A stretch of DNA of 64,000 nt from Parasalinivibrio latis. GTDB taxonomy: Bacteria > Pseudomonadota > Gammaproteobacteria > Enterobacterales > Vibrionaceae. The notes below the pieces were generated by a model. The model was not told the DNA's origin and did no database searches. It worked only from the letters and a program-made list of their open reading frames with translations. The translations under genes were made by a program, and so were the position numbers. The stretch spans positions 806,001-870,000 of the forward strand of contig NZ_CP098812.1 of the NCBI RefSeq assembly GCF_036825535.1. The letters run 5' to 3'. Shown piece by piece: positions 1-7,981 of the stretch. Every line of letters begins with the position of its first letter. The first letter of the stretch is position 1.

Positions 1-408
1 GAGTTGTTGTATAAATAACTCATTTGCGGACAAGTCCAGCCTTCCGATGATAATCCCGGTATCAAAGGGATGAAGAAGGTTTTTGCTTACCCATCTCGTA
101 TTACCGGAGACCTCTCCTTTTTGATGTCTTAGCCCGGTAAAACTGACCAACTGTACCGCTGAAATGATTTCATGCTGGATAAGACCGGACAGAATTTCCT
201 CAGCTAAGGCGTCATCATCCAGATAGGCGGCGATAATAGCGGTAGGCTTGACGGTCTTTCCCAATACGTCAATTTGCTTCTGGGCATTAAGTGTCTCATT
301 TCCCAAGCGATAGTAATAATCTGCCACAGAGAACACAGAAGCACACAGCAACGCACAAAATGCCACTATGACAGCAACCTTAATATCGAGCCTGTTCCGG
401 ACTTTCAT
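1..408 (-). CDS. N-terminal part of a membrane-bound sensor protein (cut by window edge)
   Basis: Reading the minus strand from the ATG at 408-406 gives an open frame of 136 codons that runs off the left edge. It begins MKVRNRLDIKVAVIVAFCAL, a short basic N-terminus and one hydrophobic segment (about residues 10-30), followed by a soluble stretch that would be periplasmic. This layout is typical of the start of a sensor histidine kinase or diguanylate cyclase/phosphodiesterase, but the signalling domains are outside the window, so the class cannot be named. It overlaps the 3' end of the small PstS-like gene by 29 bases, so the two are probably translated from one mRNA. Inference: the periplasmic protein upstream may feed this sensor. 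Confidence is high that the frame is coding, low for its exact role. Confidence 0.7.
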   Translation of the reverse strand, partial: MKVRNRLDIKVAVIVAFCALLCASVFSVADYYYRLGNETLNAQKQIDVLGKTVKPTAIIAAYLDDDALAEEILSGLIQHEIISAVQLVSFTGLRHQKGEVSGNTRWVSKNLLHPFDTGIIIGRLDLSANELFIQQL

Positions 409-850
409 TTAATCTGTATACCACTTTGACTGACGGGGAAACCATACGCTCGTCTACGTACCCTAACTGGTTCAGGTTGGCGGATATATAACTGAGCATT
501 TCCTCCTGGGAGCTTACCGTTTCAGGTGGCTGGGCGCGGGCAGAAAATACTAACCTTGACCAATACAGCCGGATGGCCTTTTCAGTACGGTTAACCAGTT
601 TCTTATAAAAAACGCTTCTGAGTGGTGGAAAGGTGTCGGGAGCGTAATCAATCGGGGTGACATGCTCCCCACTTTCCAGTGTCTTGTACCTTCCCATGTA
701 TATATCGATAACTTGCAGGCGCGAAAGTTTGTGAATATCACTTTGGGCACTGGTGATAATGACGAGCGAGGGATCTGCGGCTGTTGCAGTGTCAATGCGC
801 AGGACACACAAGAGAAGCACTGTGGTTATTGGAATGACAAACCAATTCAT
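380..850 (-). CDS. small PstS-like periplasmic substrate-binding-like protein
   Basis: A 156-residue protein with a clear signal peptide (hydrophobic core about residues 5-20, cleavage near ATAA-DP). The mature part begins with the strand-rich pattern of type II periplasmic binding proteins and contains the IYMGRYKTLESG segment and the LNQLGYVDE segment near the C-terminus, both characteristic of the short phosphate ABC transporter substrate-binding-like proteins. At about 130 mature residues it is half the size of a true PstS, so it is probably not a transporter subunit by itself. Its ATG shares one base with the stop of the porin-like gene upstream, and its own end overlaps the sensor gene downstream. 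Context suggests an accessory ligand-binding protein for that sensor; the ligand is unknown. Confidence 0.75.
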   Translation of the reverse strand: MNWFVIPITTVLLLCVLRIDTATAADPSLVIITSAQSDIHKLSRLQVIDIYMGRYKTLESGEHVTPIDYAPDTFPPLRSVFYKKLVNRTEKAIRLYWSRLVFSARAQPPETVSSQEEMLSYISANLNQLGYVDERMVSPSVKVVYRLNESPEQARY

Positions 851-2115
851 TAAAACACCATATCCAACATCAGGGTGAGACCATGAACAGAATATGACTG
901 CTCCCTTTGGGCATTTTCAGTCCATAAGCCAGCCCCGCCTGGCTTAATCCGACTGAAGTCGTACTGCAGTTTGAGGGCTGCATTGTTTTTGAAATCCCAT
1001 CTAATTCCGCTGCTGGCAGTAAACTGGTCTGCGCGGTTGGCATTTAAAGCATGTACCACGCCATCGTACAGTTGCATGAAAGTACTGTGTTGTGTTGGTG
1101 GCAGTAGAGTGTAATTGGGAGGCGGCAGCGTTTTTCTGCCGGAAGTTGGCATAATACGGGCAAAGGATGCGAATACGGTTAAATCATTTACGTATGCTCC
1201 TGTTGCAAAGTACCCGGATACTGTAGGTGTGATTACGGCCCAGTCACTGTCGGTGAGGCTAACCTCACTTTGTACAAACCAGTTGTGGTTATCATAGTTC
1301 AGCCCGGCTGCTGTGTAACTGATATGCTCTCCCGTTGATTCCATGGCGTTAACTACGGCTTTGGCCCCTGGCCACACTGTGTCGGGAAGTTGCTCGAGCA
1401 AAGTGAGATCCAGCTGGTTTTCGTACGCTATACGGTCAACATTTATCCAGGCTTGGGATGTCCGAAACTTCCAATTATTTATTGAATAACCGATTGTCAG
1501 GTAACCGGAATTGCGAATATCAATCTGGTTATTTATCCCGCCAGCTTTTACTTTTTGGGATGTCTGCCCAAATGCTCCTTTTAAACGTATATCTCCATCG
1601 CCCAGCTCTGACAGGAACTCAATGTCAAAGCCATCCAGCCGGGAGAATAAATTCACGGCGCTATAGAATTCCGTTGGTGCGCTTACCCAAGGGTGGACAT
1701 AACCGACGCTCTGGTGGTCAGATGCAAACTGTATATCAGTATGTGTCCGCCCGACTCGAAAGGATGTTTGCCGGTTCAGTTGGTAGCGCAACACCGCCCA
1801 ATCTATGTAATCACTGGCTGAATCTGAAATTTGGTCGCGGTAGACAACCTGTATGATGCTTTCCAGATCGTGACCCAGTGGAATATTGGCTTGAAGCCCG
1901 AGGATGGAATCTGAAGTCAGTGAAAAATGTGTTGTTGCCCCTTTGAGCTGGTAACTGCGGTGGTAGCCAAGTGAATCATCGGACAGGTAACGTCCAGCCA
2001 AAGAAGTAAATCCTCTCAAACGGATCTCATCGCTATTCCCACTCTGGGCAGGGAAGGAAATAACGGTCGGCACCAGGATAGCGAGAGCTAAAACGGCGAG
2101 ATTACACTTCTTCAT
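850..2115 (-). CDS. outer-membrane porin-like beta-barrel protein
   Basis: 421 residues beginning with a signal peptide (MKKCNLAVLALAILVPTVIS) and continuing with alternating, aromatic-rich beta strands, Gly/Asn turns and a C-terminal strand ending in Phe (LTLMLDMVF), the usual signal for outer-membrane barrel insertion. No classical OmpC/OmpU loop signature was recognised; it resembles the porin-like proteins that accompany small PstS-like proteins and membrane sensors in marine gammaproteobacteria. It is the first gene of the three-gene minus-strand cassette, with TAATG-type coupling to the next gene. An AGGA element precedes the ATG. Substrate specificity cannot be read from the sequence. 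Confidence 0.7.
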   Translation of the reverse strand: MKKCNLAVLALAILVPTVISFPAQSGNSDEIRLRGFTSLAGRYLSDDSLGYHRSYQLKGATTHFSLTSDSILGLQANIPLGHDLESIIQVVYRDQISDSASDYIDWAVLRYQLNRQTSFRVGRTHTDIQFASDHQSVGYVHPWVSAPTEFYSAVNLFSRLDGFDIEFLSELGDGDIRLKGAFGQTSQKVKAGGINNQIDIRNSGYLTIGYSINNWKFRTSQAWINVDRIAYENQLDLTLLEQLPDTVWPGAKAVVNAMESTGEHISYTAAGLNYDNHNWFVQSEVSLTDSDWAVITPTVSGYFATGAYVNDLTVFASFARIMPTSGRKTLPPPNYTLLPPTQHSTFMQLYDGVVHALNANRADQFTASSGIRWDFKNNAALKLQYDFSRIKPGGAGLWTENAQREQSYSVHGLTLMLDMVF

Positions 2116-2219
2116 GCAGTCCTGACTAAATTAGGGAAACTAAATAGACCCTAGTTTATCAGACGGCAATTTATCCACTTGAATTTGCAAAAATATTAAC
2201 CATATCAATGTCTTAATAT

Positions 2220-2245
2220 GATACTGGTTTTATGAAACCAGTATC
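2220..2245 (-). terminator. perfect 11-bp inverted repeat across the stop codon of the MgtC/DUF4010 gene
   Basis: GATACTGGTTT and AAACCAGTATC are perfect complements separated by four bases. The stop codon of the upstream minus-strand gene (2232-2230) lies inside the hairpin. No strong T-tract follows on the minus strand (ATATTAAG), so it may be a weak terminator or a 3'-end stabilising hairpin. Confidence 0.5.
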
Positions 2246-3504
2246 AATGAGGTCAAACCCAGAACGACTGATATCAACATTGAAGGCATAACTTTTAGCC
2301 ACAGGCTTTTGTCCCCGATTGAGATGACCATTCCCATTTTCACCAGTGTATTCACTGCTGCGGCGATAAAAATCCCGGTTGCAGCGACAGTGACTCCCAG
2401 CCCTTGGGTACTTTGCCGGCCAAGGGCCAGGGATATGGCATCCACATCTGTTATACCTGACAAAGCAGCAAGGACCAGTGTTCCGGTATCGCCAAACCAC
2501 TGGGACAAAGCATGGGAGAGCAGCATAATCACCATTAGGATAAATCCGAACACCAGTGCTGAAGTCAGTGCCAGTGGGTTGCGGTTTGACTGGGTCTCTT
2601 CACTGAATTCAGCCTGGTTATTTCGCCAGGCTAACCACGCAGGAACATAGAGGCCTGCCATCATGGCGAGCATTATGGGCCAAAGGGATAGCACCAGGTG
2701 GGGGTTCAGTACGGATAGGATGATAAGGATCCGTGGGAACATGGTTCCACAACTGAGCAAAATGCCGCTTGCCAGCAGGTTGCTGAGGTTGGGCTGGGAA
2801 CGGGAAAGGCTGGAAAACTGCAAGGTAAGTGCTGTTGAGGAACTCAGGCCGGCAAACACTGACGTAAAAAGTATCCCCCTTTCCGGCCCGCCAATTTTAA
2901 TGGCGAAATACCCAACAAATGAGATGCTGGCTATCAGCACTACCATCCACCAGATCTCGTAAGGGTTAATTGCCTGCCAGGGTCCATATCCCTGATTAGG
3001 CAGCAAAGGCAACATCACTACGGAAATGAGAAGCAGTTTTAACCCGGCATCAAGTTCATATTCCTGCAGTGTGTTCAGGGCCCGGTGCAACTCTTCTTTG
3101 TTATCAAGCACAATGGCAGTGATCACAGCCGCCGAGGCAGCAACAACCGGTTCACCGGATGTGGCGATGGCCCCGAGAATAAAGGTGACCATGATGCTGA
3201 TAATGCCGGTAATACTGAGATCCTGATGCGTCCGTTGCCGTGCAACAAATGCCACACTGACAACGATCACCAGGGAGAGAATGCCAAAGCCCAAAAGAAA
3301 TGGGGAAAACTTTTCGGCAAGCGTGGCGTTGAGTCCACCAAGCAGTCCAACTAGGGCATAAGTGCGAATGCCAGCAACCCGGCTTCCGGCTGCATCGTTG
3401 CGCTGTACCCATCCTCGCTGGATACCAATGATGGCTCCCAGGATAAGCGCGATGAGGAGATTCCAGATCAGGTAGTTGCCTGAAGCGATTGAGCTGATAT
3501 CCAT
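2230..3504 (-). CDS. MgtC/SapB and DUF4010 family integral membrane protein
   Basis: About 424 residues, almost entirely hydrophobic. The N-terminal 130 residues match the MgtC/SapB type (LILGAIIGIQRGW followed by GSRVAGIRTYALVGLLGG), and the C-terminal part carries the DUF4010 pattern (ALSGITDVDAISLALG, then AATGIFIAAAVNTLVKMGM). Ten or more transmembrane segments can be counted. MgtC proteins in pathogens affect Mg2+ limitation and ATP synthase; the function of the long fused form is not established. A GTG six bases upstream is possible, but AGGAG sits five bases before the ATG at 3504, which favours this start. The gene stands alone between the porin cassette and ppx. Confidence 0.85.
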   Translation of the reverse strand: MDISSIASGNYLIWNLLIALILGAIIGIQRGWVQRNDAAGSRVAGIRTYALVGLLGGLNATLAEKFSPFLLGFGILSLVIVVSVAFVARQRTHQDLSITGIISIMVTFILGAIATSGEPVVAASAAVITAIVLDNKEELHRALNTLQEYELDAGLKLLLISVVMLPLLPNQGYGPWQAINPYEIWWMVVLIASISFVGYFAIKIGGPERGILFTSVFAGLSSSTALTLQFSSLSRSQPNLSNLLASGILLSCGTMFPRILIILSVLNPHLVLSLWPIMLAMMAGLYVPAWLAWRNNQAEFSEETQSNRNPLALTSALVFGFILMVIMLLSHALSQWFGDTGTLVLAALSGITDVDAISLALGRQSTQGLGVTVAATGIFIAAAVNTLVKMGMVISIGDKSLWLKVMPSMLISVVLGLTSLILVS

Positions 3505-3594
3505 CGTCACTCCTTGCCGGGTGGGGATACCTTTAGTGTATGCTGTTTCGCAAAGTGATCTGTGAGATCTCTTTAATTCCTTAATTATTAAAAT

Positions 3595-3624
3595 AAAACG
3601 GGCCGACGTTTACCGACCCGTTTT
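3595..3624 (-). terminator. rho-independent terminator after ppx
   Basis: Read on the minus strand, AAAACGGGTCG pairs with CGGCCCGTTTT (one G-U pair) around an eight-base loop and is followed by ATTTTAAT. It lies just beyond the ppx stop codon and ends the ppk-ppx transcript. Confidence 0.75.
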
Positions 3625-3635
3625 GCGCCCTGTCA

Positions 3636-5147
3636 TCACACCGCCTGGATATCGAGGTTCCATCCAGCGTTTTTCCAGTAAACCTGCTCTTGCTCCAAAT
3701 CCGCGGCCAGCAGACGGTTTTGTTCCAGCCACTCTTCAGGGAAAGTGACAGTCCAACGTGTTTCTTCTGCTGTTACGCCAATTTTTGGCATCTCGACATT
3801 ACGGCGCTGCACATTGAGGATACATGCAATCCTCAGAGCGGCAATCAGTGTATGGATATGACGGTTTTTAAACAGCGTAAAGGAGGGCATCTCCGCCAGT
3901 TTCAGTGCTTTCCTGTGAAAGCGGGCAAGGGTTGCGACCAGAAGGCGTTGTTCGCTGCTGAAACCGGGCATAGGGGTATTTTGCAGAATATAGGATGAAT
4001 GCCGGTGGAACCCTGAATAGGCGATGCTGAGGCCTACCTCATGTAGAAGGGCCCCCCACTGAAGTAAGTTGGCCAATTCACCTTTCTTGTTTCCCTGGGA
4101 GGGTTCAGCTTTTTGGTACAGCATTGATGCGGTTTGCTCAACGTTGGTAGCGTGGTCGACATCCACCCGGTAACGCAGGGCAAGATCTTTGGCTGTCCGG
4201 ATACGGATGTCACCCTCCTGGAAGCGTTCTTCGACTTCGTAAAGAAGCCCCTCCCGCAGCGCTCCCTGGGAAAACTCCATCTGCGCGATTTGAAGCGCAT
4301 CGAATACGCCGCACAAGATGGCCAGGCCGGCGGCAAATACGGGCTGGCGCTCAGGTGGGAGACCCGGTAAGGAAATATCTTCAAAACGTTTGAACTTGAG
4401 TAATTCCTCGGAAAGGTTTTTCAGGCGCTTTGGTGTGATTACTCCATCCTCATGGCCTGAATTGATAAGTACCTCGCGGATTGCCTTGATAGTGCCGGAG
4501 GAGCCTATAGCCAGATCCCAGCTTTCTTTTTGGTAACGGGCGGCAATATTCTCCAGTTTCAGCTCAGCAGCCAGTTGAGCCTGGTAAAAGGCCTTGGCAC
4601 TCAGCTTTCCATTGGGGAAAAAACGTTCGTTATAACTGACACATCCCATACGCTTGCTGGCCAGCAGCTTGGGTTCAAACTGTTCACCGATGACCAGTTC
4701 AGTACTGCCTCCACCTATGTCTACGACCAGTTTTTTGCCCGGATCAGGCTGAGTGTGTGAGACACCCATGTAGATTAGGCGGGCCTCTTCCTGCCCGGGT
4801 ATCACTTCAATATGGTAAGGCAATACCTCAAAGGCTTTTTCCAGAAGCTTCTTGGCATTTCGAGCTTCACGCAGGGTGTGGGTAGCGGCAATCCGGACGT
4901 TTTCCGGGTCAAACCCTTCCAGGCGCTCACCAAACATCGCAAGGCATTCAACCGCGCGGTCAATTGCCTCATCAGTGAGGGTTACCTTGTCATCAAGCCC
5001 TGCCGCAAGCCGAACCCGCTGTTTGTGCCGGCTGACGATTTGGACCCCGTTTTCGACCACACGAGCGACAACCATATGGAAACTGTTTGAGCCCAGGTCA
5101 ATCGCCGCAATTTCCCGTGGTTTTTCCGTTTGTACACTTTTAATCAT
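3636..5147 (-). CDS. ppx: exopolyphosphatase
   Basis: 503 residues, the usual size for Ppx/GppA phosphatases with the C-terminal HD-like region. The ASKHA phosphate-binding loops are visible: IDLGSNSFHMVVARV near residue 16 and VVDIGGGSTELVIG near residue 141, plus AIGSSGT around residue 214. It removes terminal phosphates from inorganic polyphosphate. The full-length form with the HEVGLSIAYSGFHRHSSYIL segment supports Ppx rather than the shorter GppA-only type, although the two are close relatives. The start codon lies eight bases inside the end of ppk, so ppk-ppx are translationally coupled. The cytoplasmic enzyme opposes Ppk1, placing synthesis and breakdown of polyphosphate on one mRNA. 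Confidence 0.95.
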   Translation of the reverse strand: MIKSVQTEKPREIAAIDLGSNSFHMVVARVVENGVQIVSRHKQRVRLAAGLDDKVTLTDEAIDRAVECLAMFGERLEGFDPENVRIAATHTLREARNAKKLLEKAFEVLPYHIEVIPGQEEARLIYMGVSHTQPDPGKKLVVDIGGGSTELVIGEQFEPKLLASKRMGCVSYNERFFPNGKLSAKAFYQAQLAAELKLENIAARYQKESWDLAIGSSGTIKAIREVLINSGHEDGVITPKRLKNLSEELLKFKRFEDISLPGLPPERQPVFAAGLAILCGVFDALQIAQMEFSQGALREGLLYEVEERFQEGDIRIRTAKDLALRYRVDVDHATNVEQTASMLYQKAEPSQGNKKGELANLLQWGALLHEVGLSIAYSGFHRHSSYILQNTPMPGFSSEQRLLVATLARFHRKALKLAEMPSFTLFKNRHIHTLIAALRIACILNVQRRNVEMPKIGVTAEETRWTVTFPEEWLEQNRLLAADLEQEQVYWKNAGWNLDIQAV

Positions 5148-7227
5148 TCAGTTTGGCCAGCCGTTTTTTCTCTTCACGTTCCGTTTGCTTGATATAGTCA
5201 AAGATAGCTACCTGGGCCCGCACTTTTTTGCGATTGCCCCGTTTAACGTAGGCGTTACTGAGATCTTTGTCTAACACCCGGGCCTTAGCCCTGTCGTGAA
5301 ACTGCAGTTCAAGGATATCGATAATGCGTTTTTTCAGCCTTTCATCCAAAATTGGTGCGCCAACTTCGATTCTGTAGTCGATGTTGCGAGTCATCCAGTC
5401 TGCGGACGAGATATAAACGTCGTTATCCCCGTTATTCTCAAACACCATAACCCGTGGGTGTTCCAGGAAGCGGTCAACAATGCTGATTGCGGAAATGTTT
5501 TTGCTCAGTCCCTTGATACCGGGAATCAGCTCACACATACCGCGGATGATCATTCGCACTTTTACCCCGGCGTTACTGGCATGGTAAAGACGGTTTGTCA
5601 GCCCTTTGTCCACCAGGTTGTTGACCTTAAGTGTAATGGCAGCCTGTTTTTTTGCCTTGGCATTGGCGATTTCCCGGTCTATCAGCGCATAGAGGCGTTT
5701 GCGGGAGTTACGCGGGGAGACGATCAGGTGGTTGAATTTGACCGGTTTGTATGGGTTTTCAATAAAACCGAATACCTTTCGCACTTCGTCTGTCAGTCTT
5801 TTATCTGCCGTAAACAGGGCGAAATCCGTGTAAATCCGCGCTGTTTTTTCATGGAAGTTGCCGGTACCTATATGGGCATAACTGACCAGCCCGTCTTCCT
5901 CCTGGCGGGTTATCAGACAAAGTTTGGAGTGAATTTTAAGCCCCGGGGCCCCGAAGGTTACCTTGATACCGGCATCTGTCAGGACTTTTGACCATTCAAT
6001 GTTGGCCTCTTCATCAAACCTGGCCTGGAGCTCAACTACCACGTTTACTCGCTTGCCGTTGTTGGCGGCATCAATGAGGGATTTCATGATGAGCGAGTTC
6101 TTGGCAACCCGGTAAACATTTATCCGGATACTGCGTACCCTGGGGTCAAAGGCGGCCTGGCGTACCAGCTCGGACATATGACGGAAGGTATGGTAAGGGT
6201 AGTAGAGCAGGATATCTCGCTGTTTGATGGCGGCAAATGCCGAATCGTGAGCAAGGAAGTCGGCGGATTCCACAGGCGGGAGTGGCGGGTTTTCCAGATA
6301 CCGCGGCCCGATGTTGGGGAAGCCGATAAAATCTTTGAAGTTGTGGTACCGGGCACCGGGCAAGACACTGTCGTAGCCGGAAATACCCAGTGTTTTGGTG
6401 AGTTTATCTACCAGAGGCTGAGGCATATCCCTTTGGTACACAAAGCGTACAGGCATGGCTGTCAGGCGCTGGTTAAGGCTTTCTGACATGTTTTCCAGCA
6501 GGCTGTGCTCAACTTCGTTGGTCAGGTCGTAGTCCGCGTCCCTGGTCATTTTCATGGCATAGGCTTCAACGCCATCGTAATTGAAGAAGCCGCGGAAGAT
6601 GTCGTCAAGACACATACGGATAATGTTATCCAACAGGATGACAGTTTTGCGCCGTTTGCCTTTTTTCTCCGGCACCATGATAAAACGATCCACTTCGTCT
6701 GTCGGGATCTCTATCAGTGCCTGGTGACCGCCATTTTCTGATTTCATGTCGACGGCGAGGTAAGAATAGGCATCCTTGAGGAAACCCAGCAGATCAGTGT
6801 TGTCATCGAGCAGGATCGGTGAAATATGGGGCAACAGGTTTTTCCTGAAGTAGGTTCGTACCCAGGTTTGTTGCTCTTCGCTTAACTGGTTCTCATTTAC
6901 AAGGAATATGCGACGCCGCGCCATTTCCAGCAGGATTTCGTTGTAGAGGTTATCGAACTCCTGATTGAGCTTGAGTACTTTTGACTGGATTTTTGCCAGC
7001 AGGTGCTTGGCATTTTCGTCGCCGCCCTGTTCTTCGTTAATCAGGATACGGCGCTTTACATTGGCAAAACGCACCTGATAAAACTCATCCAGGTTGCTTG
7101 AGAAAATGCCTAAAAAACGCACCCTTTCAATGATAGGAACGGTTTTATCAGCCGCTTCCTGGAGCACCCTTTCATTAAATGACAGCCAACTGATTTCCTT
7201 CTCGATAAATTGCGGTTCGGTGCTCAT
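5140..7227 (-). CDS. ppk1: polyphosphate kinase 1
   Basis: 695 residues, the standard Ppk1 length. The family pattern is present from the start (FIEKEISWLSFNERVLQEA), with the N-terminal, head and two phospholipase-D-like catalytic domains. The catalytic His segment LKIHSKLCLI and the following YAHIGTGNFHEKTARIYTD are intact, as is the second half-site (ADWMTRNIDYRIEVGAPI). The enzyme reversibly transfers the gamma phosphate of ATP to growing polyphosphate, using an autophosphorylated His, and is membrane associated. It precedes and overlaps ppx. The ACT-domain gene ends only 20 bases upstream of its start, so it may be read through from that promoter too. Confidence 0.97.
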   Translation of the reverse strand: MSTEPQFIEKEISWLSFNERVLQEAADKTVPIIERVRFLGIFSSNLDEFYQVRFANVKRRILINEEQGGDENAKHLLAKIQSKVLKLNQEFDNLYNEILLEMARRRIFLVNENQLSEEQQTWVRTYFRKNLLPHISPILLDDNTDLLGFLKDAYSYLAVDMKSENGGHQALIEIPTDEVDRFIMVPEKKGKRRKTVILLDNIIRMCLDDIFRGFFNYDGVEAYAMKMTRDADYDLTNEVEHSLLENMSESLNQRLTAMPVRFVYQRDMPQPLVDKLTKTLGISGYDSVLPGARYHNFKDFIGFPNIGPRYLENPPLPPVESADFLAHDSAFAAIKQRDILLYYPYHTFRHMSELVRQAAFDPRVRSIRINVYRVAKNSLIMKSLIDAANNGKRVNVVVELQARFDEEANIEWSKVLTDAGIKVTFGAPGLKIHSKLCLITRQEEDGLVSYAHIGTGNFHEKTARIYTDFALFTADKRLTDEVRKVFGFIENPYKPVKFNHLIVSPRNSRKRLYALIDREIANAKAKKQAAITLKVNNLVDKGLTNRLYHASNAGVKVRMIIRGMCELIPGIKGLSKNISAISIVDRFLEHPRVMVFENNGDNDVYISSADWMTRNIDYRIEVGAPILDERLKKRIIDILELQFHDRAKARVLDKDLSNAYVKRGNRKKVRAQVAIFDYIKQTEREEKKRLAKLND

Positions 7228-7247
7228 ACATCTCCTTATGGTTTTTA

Positions 7248-7754
7248 TTATTTTAGGCTTTCCAGTTCCACAATAAGGTCATCTGACAGGGCCTCCAGGG
7301 CATCCTGCAGTGAATCCAGGTCTGATTCTTGTCCGGTACCGAGATCGAAACGTGCACTAAATATCATGGTGCCGGTATTGGCAGCACTTTCGGTATGTGT
7401 AGTGAGTTTCACGATATTGATTCCAAGACCGGCAAGGACTCTCGTGGCTTCCTGGACGATTCCCGGGCGGTCATTCCCGGTAACGGCTAACTGGTGGGTC
7501 GCAGTATCAACCGGCTCCTTGGATGAGGGCTCACTGATCTGGATATCCAAATCCGAGATGCTTTTCAGTGACAAGGTTAACGCAGGGATATTAGATTCCT
7601 GGACCGCAATCTGGAGGATACCGGCGAAGTACCCTGACAACTTACTGAATCGGCTCGCCTGCCAGCTTCCATGGTGTTCAAGCACAGCATTTGAAACTTG
7701 TTCGACCAATCCCGGACGATCTTCACCAATAATGGTGATAACCAGCTGTTTCAT
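7248..7754 (-). CDS. ACT-domain regulator, GcvR-like
   Basis: About 168 residues made of two ACT domains: residues 1-80 (KQLVITIIGEDRPGLVEQVS) and 85-165 (HQLAVTGNDRPGIVQEATRV). Each shows the DRPG turn typical of ligand-binding ACT modules. The arrangement matches GcvR, which in Escherichia coli restrains GcvA control of the glycine cleavage system, but no gcv gene is in the window. An upstream TTG would add ten residues; the ATG at 7754 is chosen because GGGGAA lies five bases before it. The gene sits 20 bases before ppk1, so a link to polyphosphate metabolism is possible but unproven. Confidence 0.8.
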   Translation of the reverse strand: MKQLVITIIGEDRPGLVEQVSNAVLEHHGSWQASRFSKLSGYFAGILQIAVQESNIPALTLSLKSISDLDIQISEPSSKEPVDTATHQLAVTGNDRPGIVQEATRVLAGLGINIVKLTTHTESAANTGTMIFSARFDLGTGQESDLDSLQDALEALSDDLIVELESLK

Positions 7755-7917
7755 AAATGTTCCCCGCTGTTGTCTTTTTGTCAATTATTAAAGTTAACCT
7801 AATTCAAATCCAGACAGAAAAACAACGAGTTTTGAGAATTGCGGAAAATTTACGATATAGGGAGGCTAGCGCCCGCTGATTACATTTTTATTTCAAGGGA
7901 ATAGCTGGGATAATTTC

Positions 7918-7949
7918 CTGTCGTAATATTAATGTCATCAAAACGACAT
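7918..7949 (+). promoter_or_regulatory. candidate Pho box upstream of pstC
   Basis: The 18 bases at 7932-7949 (ATGTCATCAAAACGACAT) match the PhoB consensus of two CTGTCAT heptamers spaced by four bases at 13 of 18 positions by my count. A weaker heptamer, CTGTCGT, stands at 7918-7924. Position 30-60 bases before the pstC start, in front of pst genes, fits PhoB activation under phosphate starvation. Confidence 0.6.
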
Positions 7950-7981
7950 AAAATGTTTTGCTTGTCTGAACCGAGGTAACA

